Assembly (NCBI GenBank): GCA_025782575.1
Contig: JALGYY010000047.1
Location: forward strand, 1-64,000
Reading direction: 5' to 3'
Source: a bacterium
GTDB taxonomy: Bacteria > Orphanbacterota > Orphanbacteria > Orphanbacterales > Orphanbacteraceae
DNA length: 64,000 nucleotides
The notes beneath the pieces were generated by a model. It was not told the origin of the DNA. It saw nothing but the letters and a program-made list of their open reading frames with translations, and did no database searches. This document shows, piece after piece, positions 43,404 through 53,800 of this stretch. The first letter of the stretch is position 1. Each line of letters starts with the position of its first letter. The translations under genes and the position numbers were made by a program.

Positions 43404-43782
43404 TCAGACAAGGCCCGGCCGGAATACGATAGAAAAGCGGCCCGGTCGACCCATTCAGCGAAGTAATCCCCACACCAGCAAAAGCCCCGTCAGCCTCAAT
43501 GCCGAAGTGCGTGGTTCCCGCTATGTGCCAACCGAGCCACCGGTCTCATCTGCAATGCAAGTGAGATGCCCGACCGACATGGATTGCCTCTCTTAATTAA
43601 ATGTTTCTTTCATATGATGTTATGGCGATTGGTGCGGGGTGGCCGCGGGGAGTCCTTGCAGTGCCTGGGTCGAATCGGACCAATTTGACGGGCGACCGAA
43701 ATCAAAACGCACCAGTAGATAAACAGAGGCTCCCCCGGACGACCCGGAGGAGCCTGCATCTTTGCAATCGAACGGCGAGGGA
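43404..43782. other. Intergenic region between helicase and OmpA genes
   Basis: No credible gene. Around 43590-43625 there is an AT-rich patch (TCTTAATTAAATG ... CATATGATGTTATGG) unlike the rest. The only clear structure is the hairpin at 43727-43755, listed separately. Confidence 0.6.
43727..43755 (-). terminator. Hairpin terminator after the OmpA-type gene
   Basis: AGGCTCC.CCCGG pairs with CCGG.GGAGCCT around a short loop (43727-43755), and CTGTTTAT follows when read leftward. It lies about 27 bp past the OmpA stop. Confidence 0.55.
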
Positions 43783-44445
43783 TCAGCCCTGAGCTGCCTT
43801 CTCCTCGGCGGTCTTCTTCAGCTCTTCGTTCGCCATGATCCCCACTTCTACCCGGCGATTCTGAGCCTTCCCTTCGGGGGAGTCATTGAGGGTGGCCGGC
43901 TTCGACTCCCCGAGCCCCTCGACGGTCATCCGGGAACGGGTCACATTCTGGGAGATCAGGTAAAGAGCGACCGCCTCGGCCCGCTTCTCGGAGAGGGTTT
44001 GATTGTATGTCTCCGATCCGTCCGAATCGGTATGGCCCTGCACCAGGATGTTGGTGTCATCGTACTTCTTGAGCACCGCAGCAAGTTTTTCGATGTTGGC
44101 TTTGGCCTCCGGCTGAAGCTCTGATTGATTCACCTCGAACAGAATGCCCGAATCAAACGTAACCTGGATCCCTTCACCGACCCGCTCGACTTCGGCTCCC
44201 TCGAGATCCGCTTCCAGTTCTTCCGCCTGCTCGTCCATGTAGTGACCGATGTAAGCACCGGCGGCACCCCCCATGACCCCTCCAGCAAGAACACCGGCAG
44301 TCGTGTTACCGCTTGCCTTGCCGATGAGACCGCCGATCAGGGCGCCGGTACCACTTCCGATCACGCCCCCCTTCTGAGTGCTCGTGCAGCCGAACACCGC
44401 CAGGCTGAGTGCCGCAACGAGAACAAGAATGAACATTCTACGCAT
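43783..44445 (-). CDS. OmpA-family lipoprotein with glycine-zipper
   Basis: A 220-residue lipoprotein (signal FILVLVAALSLAVFGC). A glycine-zipper segment (GVIGSGTGALIGGLIGKASG ... VLAGGVMGGAAGAYIG) is followed by a coiled acidic linker and the OmpA_C peptidoglycan-binding domain: VTFDSGILFEVNQSELQPEA, ILVQGHTDSDGSETYNQTLS, EKRAEAVALYL and QNRRVEV. It resembles YiaD/Pal-type proteins and should tie outer membrane to the wall. The open frame reaches 44550, but ATG at 44445 fits the signal peptide and has GGAGG upstream. Confidence 0.92.
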   Translation of the reverse strand: MRRMFILVLVAALSLAVFGCTSTQKGGVIGSGTGALIGGLIGKASGNTTAGVLAGGVMGGAAGAYIGHYMDEQAEELEADLEGAEVERVGEGIQVTFDSGILFEVNQSELQPEAKANIEKLAAVLKKYDDTNILVQGHTDSDGSETYNQTLSEKRAEAVALYLISQNVTRSRMTVEGLGESKPATLNDSPEGKAQNRRVEVGIMANEELKKTAEEKAAQG

Positions 44446-44677
44446 TTTGATCCAATCCTCCTTTGGCTTGCGGATCCCGCTATTGGCAGTGCTCTTCCGA
44501 TTGGCCGGAAGATCCGCCTGGGGATCCCGAGCCGATAGCCCTTGGTCCACCCGAGGGCCCGATTTTACACGGACGGTCCAAGGTTCGCAACAGGTGAGCG
44601 TTGCCTCCCTAACGCCACCTCAGCTAATTGCCGAACCTATATAAGTAGGAAACCGTGATTTCAGGGGGAGAATTTCC

Positions 44678-45544
44678 GTGCATCTCGTAGCCTGTCCGGC
44701 CTGTCATCTTCAATTCGACGTCTCCGGGCATGACCAGGAGGAGATCAAGTGTCGGTGCGGGGCAACCATCCCTGTCGAACACCACGACCCGATAGATATC
44801 GAAATCCGGAGGTGCGGATCGTGCGGCGCGTCGGTCGAGCCCGATTCCGAGCAGTGCGGGTACTGCCGTTCCACGGTTAAGCGGGACGCCGACCACCTGA
44901 GCCTCATCTGTCCCGAGTGTTATGGCCGGAACGCGGAACGGTCCCGATTCTGTACCGGATGTGGAGTCCGCTTCGCGCCCCAGTCGCTGGAGAGCATAGA
45001 GGACGACCTCACTTGCCCCTGTTGCGAAGAGAAATTGCTCGCGAGATCGGTCGCCGGATTCCCGGTGCATGAGTGTGGAAAGTGTCACGGCCTCTGGGCG
45101 CCGGAAGAGAGTTTCGATGCGCTTGTGGGGCGAGCCGTTTCCGCGCAGGAAGTCTCGGCGGGCGATGGCCTCGGCAAGGGAGGAAGCGGGAAAAAGAAGA
45201 CGCCGTTCCAGTCCAGGATCGTCTACAGGTCGTGCCCCGTTTGCAGCGGAATGATGCAGCGCAAGAATTTCGGAATACGGTCGGGCGTGATCGTCGACTG
45301 GTGCGGCAAGCACGGGACATGGCTCGACGCGGATGAACTCGAAGACATTGCCGCTTTCATCGCTCGTGGCGGACTTGGCAGAATGGGGCGGGACGCCGAG
45401 TTCGATCGTGTTCGAGAGACAATGAAAGTAGAGCGATTACAGATGAAACGGAGAGCGGAAAAGAAGAGATCAGGAGCCGGGTTTGTCACCGAGGACGACC
45501 AATCGTTTTCGCTCCTTGAACTGTTAAAGGGTGTATTCGACTAG
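44678..45544 (+). CDS. Zinc-ribbon protein with two zf-TFIIB domains
   Basis: A 288-residue cysteine-rich protein. Four small zinc ribbons come first (CPACHLQF ... CRCG; CGSCGA ... CGYC; CPECYG ... CTGCG). Two zf-TFIIB domains follow: CPCCEEKLL ... CGKCHGLWAPEESF (about 110-150) and CPVCSGMMQRKNFG ... WCGKHGTWLDADEL (about 185-230). The C-terminus is a basic helix. No enzymatic function is known. GTG start behind GGGGGAGAA. It is followed 48 nt later by the SPFH gene, so the two probably act together. Confidence 0.82.
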   Translation: MHLVACPACHLQFDVSGHDQEEIKCRCGATIPVEHHDPIDIEIRRCGSCGASVEPDSEQCGYCRSTVKRDADHLSLICPECYGRNAERSRFCTGCGVRFAPQSLESIEDDLTCPCCEEKLLARSVAGFPVHECGKCHGLWAPEESFDALVGRAVSAQEVSAGDGLGKGGSGKKKTPFQSRIVYRSCPVCSGMMQRKNFGIRSGVIVDWCGKHGTWLDADELEDIAAFIARGGLGRMGRDAEFDRVRETMKVERLQMKRRAEKKRSGAGFVTEDDQSFSLLELLKGVFD

Positions 45545-45592
45545 ACGGGCCGACCCGGCGAGGAGCTGCCGGCATAAGAGATGGAGGAATCG

Positions 45593-46684
45593 ATGAGTTT
45601 CGTGGACAAGCTGCGTGGAGAGTTAATTGACATTGTCGAATGGGTAGATGACAGCAGGCACACGCTCGTCTGGCGCTTCCCCCGCTATCACAATCAGATC
45701 AAGAACGGTGCCCGGCTGATCGTGCGCCCCGGGCAGATGGCTATCTTCGTGCACAACGGCAAAGTGGCCGACGTGTTCGAGCCGGGCACCCATAAGCTCA
45801 CAACGAGCAATCTCCCGGTGCTCAGCACACTTCAGGGATGGGCCCACGGGTTCGACAGCCCGTTTCGATCAGAGATCTATTTCATTGCCAGCCGGCAGGT
45901 CACCGAGCTCAAGTGGGGAACACCCAATCCGGTGATCATGCGTGATCCCGATTTCGGTGCCATCCGTGTGCGGGCTTTCGGCACTTATACGTTGAAGGCC
46001 CACGATCCGCGGGCGCTCCTGAACGAATTGGTCGGCACGGATTCGGAGTTCGAAGCCGAAGAGATCAGCGTGCACATGCGGTCGATCATCAACAATTGTT
46101 TTGCCGATGTAGTGGCGAATTCGGGAATCTCGATTATCGACCTCGCTTCGCGATACGGAGACCTCTCGGAGGAGCTACGCGTAGCGGTCATGCAGAAAGT
46201 GGACGATGAATACGGCCTGCATATTCCCCAGCTCTGGATCGTGAACATATCCCTTCCTGAAGAAGTCGAAAAGGCGATCGACTCCAAGTCGAGTATGGGG
46301 GTTCTCGGCGATCTCGCGCAGTATCAGCAGTACCAGCTCGGTCTCTCGATGCCCGTTGCGGCGGAGAACCCGGCGGGTGGGCTGGCCGGTGCCGGAGTCG
46401 GTCTCGGGATGGGGATGGCCTACACAAGGAACCTGTTCGATGGATCAGGTGGTGGAGTGGCCTCGCCTCCAGCGCCTCCCGGTGCGCGTGCTGTCTGGCA
46501 CGTCGCCGAAAACGGTCAATCCACTGGGCCCTGGTCCCAGACTCAGATTGCCGAATTGATCAGTTCGGGACGAATAGGCGCAAAGACTCTCGTCTGGACA
46601 ACCGGCATGGCAGCCTGGCTACCGGCCGAGCAGACATCACAGTTCGCCACCTACTTCAACCCGAGCCCGCCGCCATTGCCATAG
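45593..46684 (+). CDS. SPFH (virion-core-like) protein with C-terminal GYF_2 domain
   Basis: A 363-residue protein. Residues about 15-240 form an SPFH/band-7 domain of the YdjI/virion-core type (LIVRPGQMAIFVHNGKVADV, EPGTHKLTTSNLPVLSTL, FGTYTLKAHDP, then VSLPEEVEKAID-like end). A glycine-rich stretch (ENPAGGLAGAGVGLGMGM) leads to a GYF_2-like domain (VWHVAENGQSTGPWSQTQIA, GAKTLVWTTGMAAWLPAEQ). Such proteins bind membranes or partners and often accompany zinc-ribbon proteins. ATG at 45593 is chosen because the GGAGG that serves it overlaps an earlier ATG. Its stop lies in the inverted repeat. Confidence 0.88.
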   Translation: MSFVDKLRGELIDIVEWVDDSRHTLVWRFPRYHNQIKNGARLIVRPGQMAIFVHNGKVADVFEPGTHKLTTSNLPVLSTLQGWAHGFDSPFRSEIYFIASRQVTELKWGTPNPVIMRDPDFGAIRVRAFGTYTLKAHDPRALLNELVGTDSEFEAEEISVHMRSIINNCFADVVANSGISIIDLASRYGDLSEELRVAVMQKVDDEYGLHIPQLWIVNISLPEEVEKAIDSKSSMGVLGDLAQYQQYQLGLSMPVAAENPAGGLAGAGVGLGMGMAYTRNLFDGSGGGVASPPAPPGARAVWHVAENGQSTGPWSQTQIAELISSGRIGAKTLVWTTGMAAWLPAEQTSQFATYFNPSPPPLP

Positions 46685-46934
46685 GCGCCGCTCCTCACCG
46701 AGGCGCCGCTCCTCACCGAGGCGAACGGTCCTTCTCCCGGGGGCCGTCTCCGGGGCTCCTGATCGTCGCCCCTCGCCTACTCGCTCGGCCGGCCCGTAGA
46801 ATCTTCGCACGAAAATGGGCAGGGTCTTGACTAACCCTGCCCATTTTCAATGCTCTCATTCAACGGGGCCGCCGGCCTCGTCTCGTTAATCCCCCCGGGA
46901 GAAGGACCGTTCGCCTCGGTGAGGAGCGGCGCCT
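46683..46934. repeat. Perfect 43-bp inverted repeat flanking a 148-bp spacer
   Basis: Arm 46701-46743 is the exact reverse complement of 46892-46934. An extra 18-bp direct copy of the arm's end (AGGCGCCGCTCCTCACCG) stands at 46683-46700. The element begins inside the SPFH stop codon TAG (46682-46684) and its right end lies within the amylase stop codon (46933-46935). It could be a MITE-like insertion or a duplicated terminator region. It contains a separate hairpin at 46811-46848. Confidence 0.9.
46811..46848. terminator. Bidirectional intrinsic terminator
   Basis: GAAAATGGGCAGGGT (46811-46825) pairs perfectly with ACCCTGCCCATTTTC (46834-46848) around an 8-nt loop, giving A/T runs on both sides. 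It sits in the middle of the inverted repeat between convergent genes. Confidence 0.8.
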
Positions 46935-49410
46935 AGCGGAGCAGTACTATCTTCTGTGTGACAGTTTCGCCGCCTGTTTCGAGGCGTAGAAAGTAGATCC
47001 CCGCCGCCACACGACCGTTACCGGAACCCAGGCCGTTCCATGTAGCCGTATGGCGTCCGGCGGACTGAACGCCGGTTACGAGGCGCGAAACGAGCCGGCC
47101 TCGTATGTCGTATACGACAAGACTGACATCGGACGTGGCGGGCAGATTGTAGACGACGGTCGACTGCGACCGGACCGGGTTCGGACGGATGCTTTCGAAG
47201 CGGAGCGGACCGCCACCCAGAGGGGGCGCGTCAGGCGTGCCGGTCGAGGTCCCCTGCTTCAGCACCAGGAGGCCCATCTGGGGAATGGTGAGAAGAGTAG
47301 ATTGAGTGAAACCATCGGCCGATATCGCATCGACCGTAATCGAAGGATTGGTCAGCCCGTTCCCTTCATATTGCGTCGCCTGGCTGTTAATGATCTCTGT
47401 CCAGGTGCCTCCGGCCGGGAGGCCGACGCGATAGTTATTCCAGTTTCCGTTGTTGAAATTCGCGATGATGACGAAGACGTTGCCGGCGTTGTCCCAGCGT
47501 TGCCACGCGATCACATTCCCGCTCTCGTTCTGATGAAATACCTGATGAGATGCGTCTGCCCGGAGCGCGGGGTTCGTGGTGCGCCACGAGATCATTTCTT
47601 TGTAGTATTGGAAGATCCCCGCGTAGGTCGTCTTCTTTGACCAGTCGATCCTGTTCGCCGGGTCGGTGCCGAAGTCAGTATCCTCGAGCCATTCGGATCC
47701 CATGAGCATGGCCGGCACACCGGGCGAAAACATCACGATGCCCTGAGCCAGCTTCGATCGCCCCTTCGCCCACATATCGTCGTGGGGAAAAGTAGTATCG
47801 ATTGTCTTAACCAGTCGCTGTCCGCCGCTCGACGGCCATGCCTCGTCATGAAGTTCCACATAGTTCGTAACCTTGACGCCGCTGAGATCTACACCGCCGC
47901 CGTTGATAATGTTACGAATCTTCCAGATTTCCGGGTCGCCCAGCGCGGCGTCGAAGATCTCCTCGCGAAGACGATCCGTGAAGTTGTCGTAGTATTGGGA
48001 ATCGAACCCGGCGCCTCCGGTACCGGTTGACCGCGTGACCCAGCTGTCATCGGGTAACTGCTCTGCGATCGAAACCTTGTTTGCCCATCGCCAGTCGATC
48101 AGATCGTTGAACTCCTGCATGAGTGACCAACCTGACGCGTCCTGAGGCGGGATATTCATGAAATCGGTCGCATCCATTCGGAACCCGTCGACATGGTATT
48201 CCTCGAGCCAGTGAAGGGCACTGTGCAGAAAATAGTCGCGCACATTCTGGTTGTCGAAATCTGCCTGATCACCCCAGGGGGTACCCACGGCCGGATTGTC
48301 GAAGTAGATCTGGTTGCCGTCGTAGAACCAGAGGAAGTTGTCGGTCGATGAAAAGTGATTCCAGAGAATATCAAGTAACACCGCGATCCCGTGATTGTGA
48401 AACGAATCGATCATCGCCTTGCACTCGTCCGGTGTCCCGTAAACCCAATCGGGGGCGAACTCGGTGACCGGGTTATACCCGGCGGAGAGATCGCCCGCAA
48501 ACTCGGTGATCGGGTTGAGCATCACAGCGTTGACACCGAGATCGGCAAGCTGATAAACGCGATTCGCGACGTCGAGATAACCGGACGGGTGAGCGACTGT
48601 TCCTTGTGGATCATTCCGCCCTGCAAACGATCCGACGTGAAGCTGGTAAATCACCATTTCTTCAAGGTCGGGCGTGTCGAAATCCGCGAGTGCCCATGAA
48701 TACGCAAAGGGATCCTGGATGATCGAATTCTGATTGGCGGCAGGGTTCAGCCCGCGGGCACGAGGGTCCGGTTTCCAGAGATTGTTGTCGAAATAATACT
48801 TGTATTCATCGAGAGGTGACGCGCCCGTCACATGCGCAATGTAGTGTTCCCCCACTTTGAATAAGGGATTCGTTGTCGCCCACGCGTTGAACTTTCCCCG
48901 CACGCGGGCGGACGTAGGGTTCGGCGCCCATACTTTGAAAACGACGCCGCTGCTGGTCGGCGTCGCACCGAGCGGCGCATGGTCGAGAGTGAGGAAGTTG
49001 ACCACATAGCCGCTGTCTAGCGGGACGGCATCAGACATTCCGTTGATGCTGTTGTAGTCGGTATCGGTTCCGTCGGTCAGTTCGAAGTAATACTTTGCGA
49101 TTCCCGATCCGGTCAGCGGCACCTGGGCCGACCAGATGTCGTAAGGGCCCCGGCCCCCTGCGAGTGATCCTGAAAGAGTGTCGAGAAGGCCGCCGTCATC
49201 TACGAAAACCTGCAGAGCCGTGATGTCATTGGCCCACGTCTGGATTCGCACTTCGAACGATTCGGACGAAATCGGTGCGAGTGGCCTCCGGTCCTGCCAG
49301 GGAATGTGCGAGACACCGTTCCACTCGACATTGTTGTCTGGAGCGGCTGCAAACAGGGTCGTGGCACCCACACAGGCGGCCAGACAGAACAGAAAGGACT
49401 TTCGTAGCAT
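46933..49410 (-). CDS. Secreted alpha-amylase/branching-type GH13 enzyme with FlgD-like C-terminus
   Basis: An 825-residue exported enzyme: signal peptide (to about AAAPDN), a carbohydrate-binding sandwich, a CBM48-like domain (FKVWAPNPTSARVRGKFNAW), the GH13 barrel with VLLDILWNHF, DGFRMDATDFM (nucleophile Asp), VSIAEQLPDDSW (Glu) and YVELHDEAW, a beta C-domain, then the FlgD-like tail (RPNPVRSQSTVVYNLP, VVYDIRGRLVSRLVTG, GLGSGNGRVAAGIYFLR). The arrangement resembles branching-enzyme-like extracellular amylases. It may act with the pullulanase on starch or glycogen. The stop lies in the inverted repeat; GGAG lies about ten bases before the ATG. Confidence 0.9.
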   Translation of the reverse strand: MLRKSFLFCLAACVGATTLFAAAPDNNVEWNGVSHIPWQDRRPLAPISSESFEVRIQTWANDITALQVFVDDGGLLDTLSGSLAGGRGPYDIWSAQVPLTGSGIAKYYFELTDGTDTDYNSINGMSDAVPLDSGYVVNFLTLDHAPLGATPTSSGVVFKVWAPNPTSARVRGKFNAWATTNPLFKVGEHYIAHVTGASPLDEYKYYFDNNLWKPDPRARGLNPAANQNSIIQDPFAYSWALADFDTPDLEEMVIYQLHVGSFAGRNDPQGTVAHPSGYLDVANRVYQLADLGVNAVMLNPITEFAGDLSAGYNPVTEFAPDWVYGTPDECKAMIDSFHNHGIAVLLDILWNHFSSTDNFLWFYDGNQIYFDNPAVGTPWGDQADFDNQNVRDYFLHSALHWLEEYHVDGFRMDATDFMNIPPQDASGWSLMQEFNDLIDWRWANKVSIAEQLPDDSWVTRSTGTGGAGFDSQYYDNFTDRLREEIFDAALGDPEIWKIRNIINGGGVDLSGVKVTNYVELHDEAWPSSGGQRLVKTIDTTFPHDDMWAKGRSKLAQGIVMFSPGVPAMLMGSEWLEDTDFGTDPANRIDWSKKTTYAGIFQYYKEMISWRTTNPALRADASHQVFHQNESGNVIAWQRWDNAGNVFVIIANFNNGNWNNYRVGLPAGGTWTEIINSQATQYEGNGLTNPSITVDAISADGFTQSTLLTIPQMGLLVLKQGTSTGTPDAPPLGGGPLRFESIRPNPVRSQSTVVYNLPATSDVSLVVYDIRGRLVSRLVTGVQSAGRHTATWNGLGSGNGRVAAGIYFLRLETGGETVTQKIVLLR

Positions 49411-49522
49411 AACTCAATGACTCCGTTGTCAGAAATGACCGGCTGATGGCATCTGGGGGAGGGTAAGTACGCCTATTATACCATATTGGCGGCATGAGAG
49501 TGAGCGGAAGAGGGGGGGGAGG

Positions 49523-50641
49523 CTATCTGAGTCGATCGAGCCTCTCCGAGACCTGGTGGGCGACGAGAGGCTTTCGAAGATGGGCACGGATGCCCGCTTT
49601 TTCGATGGCAATCCGGGATACCGGGTTTCGGTAGTCTGTAACAAGGACGATCGTGAGATCGGGATGGACATTTCGAAGTTGCCGGGCATGATCGAGCCCG
49701 TTCCAATCCGGCATCTGGTGATCGCAGATCACAATGTCGAATCGGCCGGGGTTCTCGTCGACCGCACCCATCGCTCTTGAAAGGCTCGATTTCGTAGCGA
49801 CATCGTAGCCAAGTCCCCGGAACAGTTCCTGAAACTCACTGGTTGTCTTCGGTTCGCCCGAAAGAATCAGGATCTCCCTGGCAAGGCTTTCAACATCCCC
49901 ACGCGTTTCGTTCGCCTCAATCGGGAGGGAGTATGGAAAGAAGACCTGAATCCGCGTTCCGTGGCCCGGGTCGCTATTGATCGTGACCGCGCCGCCTGCG
50001 TCGCTTGTAAGCCGATTCACGAGGGGCAGGCCGAGAACTGATAGCTGAGGGGAAAACGCTTCACGGATCTGATCGCCATCCCAGACATCGACTCCAATGG
50101 CCACGGTGAGGTGAGCATACGGCCCTGCTTCCAGGTCAGGATGAGGGCGATCATTATCCTGAGCAACCTGCAGTTGCCCCAGATTCAATTCGATCGGTGC
50201 GCAATCGGTTCCGGAAGAGAGTTGAGCCGCATGCCGGATCAGATGAGTGAGAACGAGCGAAAACCGGCGGATGTCGATGATAACGACCTGGCTCGGAAAG
50301 TCGCCCCGCTGTTCAATTGAAGCGGACCACTCAGGAGCCCCCGAGCCGGAATATTCGCAGAGGGCAGTGTCGAAGAGGTCCTGGAGGAATGCTCGCTCAC
50401 GGGCGGCCTGCCGGGACGGCAGGAGAAGGGGGATTGGGGCACTACAATCTCTGGCTTGCCGTGCAGCCGCATCAATTCCCCGGAGAGCGTCCCTTTCCTG
50501 ATCTCGATCCAGGTTGCCGGTACGGAGCTCGGCCGACAGAGACTCGATTCGGGAGAGGGCACGCTCCAGCTCGGCAACGAGACCATCCGTCAATGCCGCC
50601 GGTGTGACGATAGGGTCTTCAGGCTGTTTTTTCTCATTCAC
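49523..50641 (-). CDS. Degenerate histidine-kinase-like / receiver hybrid
   Basis: A 372-residue protein. Residues about 1-95 are coiled; 95-245 resemble an ATPase domain of histidine kinases but lack clear N and G1 boxes (only SDAGGAVTINSDPGHGTRIQ, the G2-type strand, is visible). Residues 250-372 form a receiver: phosphoacceptor Asp in FDIVICDHQMPDWNG, Lys in HLRKPL, but the acidic pair after strand 1 is ILSGEP instead of DD. It probably does not bind ATP normally and may act as a signalling scaffold. Divergent from the sensor kinase 222 bp away. Confidence 0.7.
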   Translation of the reverse strand: MNEKKQPEDPIVTPAALTDGLVAELERALSRIESLSAELRTGNLDRDQERDALRGIDAAARQARDCSAPIPLLLPSRQAARERAFLQDLFDTALCEYSGSGAPEWSASIEQRGDFPSQVVIIDIRRFSLVLTHLIRHAAQLSSGTDCAPIELNLGQLQVAQDNDRPHPDLEAGPYAHLTVAIGVDVWDGDQIREAFSPQLSVLGLPLVNRLTSDAGGAVTINSDPGHGTRIQVFFPYSLPIEANETRGDVESLAREILILSGEPKTTSEFQELFRGLGYDVATKSSLSRAMGAVDENPGRFDIVICDHQMPDWNGLDHARQLRNVHPDLTIVLVTDYRNPVSRIAIEKAGIRAHLRKPLVAHQVSERLDRLR

Positions 50642-50863
50642 GACAGATCACTCCATATAATATGACTCATCTTGTATCAGATGCTGGATTTAGTTCAACA
50701 AGAGCGACCAAGATACAGTGTAAGTATCAGTCGAAATTCGCTGTAGGAAATAGGCCTACGTCACAATGGTCATGCTGAGCCTCGAGCCTAAGGTGCTGGA
50801 TCTTAGCGACCAGATCCAATAGCATAATTAAACTTGGATTTCTTATCGCCTGGGAGTGAATCC
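50642..50863. other. Divergent intergenic region of the two-component genes
   Basis: The 222 bp between the hybrid gene (left) and the PAS kinase (right) must hold both promoters. An AT-rich patch lies at each end (TATAATATGA near 50657, GCATAATTAAACTTGG near 50822). TATAAT near 50657 is a possible -10 box for one direction; no -35 partner is convincing. Confidence 0.35.
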
Positions 50864-53800
50864 ATGAAAATCAGTGAGTCCCACGCGGTCGGCATCGCCG
50901 AGAAACAGGGTGACTCTGACTATGGGGCCTTCATTCTCCTTGATAGCGAGGGCCGCCACCTCAAGGTAGACAGGAAATTCGTTCGGCTTGTCGGTATCGG
51001 CGAAGAAGATCTCCTCGGCAACGGTCACCCCTATCCGTACTGGCCGTTCGACTCCCCATCACTTGATTCCCTTTTTGAAGCAGCCAGGGGCGGGATACCC
51101 GCTGAGGTCGCAATCTCCATTCGCTCGAATGACGGAACAGACCACCCGGTTCGAGTCATTCTGACGGCGATCGGGAGTGAGGGAGAATCGGCCCTCGCCT
51201 ACACCGCGGAGTTCAGAGCGATCCAGGCGGGGGGAAGAGGGGGGCAGCGGCAACGGTTGAGACAGGAGGAGAGCCAGGCGTTTCGAATTCTGGAAGCGGT
51301 GAGCCGGACCATATCCGGTTTGCTCGGGCGCTCCGGACGGATGGCAGGTACGGGAGAGAGCGGCGCATTCGAGTCCGAGCCACTTAGTGGCGCCCAATAT
51401 CCCCCGCTCGGTCTCATCGGAGAAGCGGCACGGGTCAGCCGGGTTTATGTGTTTGAGAACCACCTCTCCGCCGACGGCACGCTCCTGACAAGCCAGCGTG
51501 CCGAGTGGGTCGCCGAGGGGGTCGACGCCGAGCCGGACCTCATCAACATTCCACTGTTGGAGGCCGGCTTCAGTCGCTGGATCGATACACTCTCTGAGGG
51601 GGGAATCATTTCGGGGAACATCGACGGCTTTCCTGAGGCCGAGCGCGCGTTTCTGGAACCCCAGGGAATCGTCTCCATTATCATCGTTCCAGTTTTCATC
51701 GATGGAGAGTGGTGGGGGTTCATGGGGTTCGATGAATGTACACGCCCCCGGGTCTGGCTTCATTCTGAAACCGAAGCGTTACGGGTCGCGTCCGAGACTA
51801 TCTCTGCCGCGGTACGTGGCGATCGCGCGGATCGGGAGATCCGAGAAGCCGACCGAAGCCACCGACTCATCATGGACTCCCTTCCTGCGATGATTGCCTA
51901 CGTCGGAGCTGATCTCCGAGTTCGATTCAACAACGCTCTCTATGCCGAGCGGTACGGAATGGCGCCGGAAGAGATGATCGGCATGCATGTGAGCGAGATC
52001 CTCAGCGAAGAGGCGGTAAAGGAGGTGACTCCCCACATCGAGGCGGTTCTACAGGGGGAGCGGCGTACATTCCAACGGAACTACTTTGCTGAAGACGGGT
52101 CTCGAACATGCCTCTCGGTAACGTACATCCCTGATCGTCTGGGAACCGGCGAGATCGCCGGGTTCTATATTCATGTGTTCGACATTACCGATCGGATTCT
52201 GGCAGAGGAGTCCCTCCGAGAGTCAGAGGAGCGGTGGCGATCCGCACTCGAGAACATTTCCGATTTTCTGCTCATCCTCGACCGGAAGGGGAAGATTCTG
52301 GAAGCGAATCGACTTCGACCGGACCAGCGGGATGAAGACGTCATCGGGAAGGACAGCGCCGACTACTACGCCACCGACCATCGCGATGATTGGCTCCGGA
52401 TGATTCAGAAGGTCTTCGAAACAGGCGAGTCTCAATCGTTCGAGCTACCTGCAGAAGGACCATTCGCGATGGAGTCATGGTACTCCGGTGAACTCATCCC
52501 TATCCGCCGGTCAGGTGATGTAAAAAAAATCATGCTGATCGCATCCGATATTACCGAGCGGAAATGGGGGGAACAGGCACTTCGAGAGAGCGAAGAAAGG
52601 CTGAAGCTGGCTCTTGAAGGTGCGCAGGACGGTATCTGGGACTGGAACGTGGAGACCGGCCAGCTGATCTTCAACCGGCGATGGGCCACCATGCTCGGCT
52701 ACTCCCTCACCGAGATCGCGCCGCACGTGGAGAGTTGGAACAGGTTCATTCACCCCGACGATTTACCAGGAGTAATGAAGAGGCTGAATGAACACCTGGA
52801 AGGGAAGACGGAACTTTACGTTTCAGAGCATCGTCTCCGCACTAAATCCGGAAATTGGCGCTGGATCCTTGATCGCGGCAAAGTGGTGACGAGAGACGAA
52901 CAGGGGAAAGCGCTCCGCGTAACCGGGACGCACAAAGACATCGGTGAAAGGAAAATCGCCGAGGAAGAGCTGCGAAAAAGCGAAACCAGTCTCGCGAGGT
53001 CGCAGCGTATCGCGCGGCTCGGCAGCTTTGAGTGGGACATGGCTACGGACGAAGTGATCTGGTCAGATGAGCTCTACCGGATCATGGGGCATATCCCTCA
53101 GGATTTCACTCCCGGATATGCATCATTCATAGATCTGACACATCCTGAAGATCGGAAGGGGCTCGAAGATGCGATTCGAGAAACGATCGAGCAGGGCCTT
53201 CCGTTACGAGTAAATCATCGGATCATTCTCTCAGATGGTTCGACGCGGTATCTCCATTGCGAGGGTGAACTCCAGAGGGATGAGGAGGGAAGGGCGATTC
53301 GACTCGTTGGTGTCGCCCAGGATGTGACGGACCGTTACGAAGCGGAACAGGAGATTCGAAAATCCCGTAGCCAGCTGCGTGCCCTGGCAGAGAAACTCCA
53401 GACCATTCGGGAAGAAGAGAAGTCGAGTATCGCCCGTGAGATTCACGATGAACTCGGGCAGATCCTTACTGTATTAAAAATGGATCTTTCGTGGATCAAA
53501 CGTCGAGTAGAGAAGGAGACGAGAGAGATCGACCGGGAGGTATTGGAGAGGCTTTCTACCATGTCGGACGAAATCGACGAGACAATCGGTACTGTCCGCC
53601 GGATTTCGACTCAGCTGCGGCCGCGTGTTCTCGACGATCTTGATCTGGCAGGTGCGATCGAATGGCAGGCGGGCGATTTCGAGAGACATACGGGGATTGT
53701 CTGCAGGCTGCGGGCCAGCGTGGACGATCTCGATCTCGATCCCGATCGAACGACAGCCGTCTTCCGAATCTTTCAGGAGACTTTGACGAATGTGGCCCGC

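Noticed and set aside
43601-43792. A 63-codon frame after the helicase gene
   Set aside because: Overlaps the OmpA terminator and stop, with no ribosome site or conserved feature.
46683-46718. Tandem 18-bp repeat as a CRISPR start
   Set aside because: Only two adjacent copies without spacers; it is part of the inverted repeat arm.
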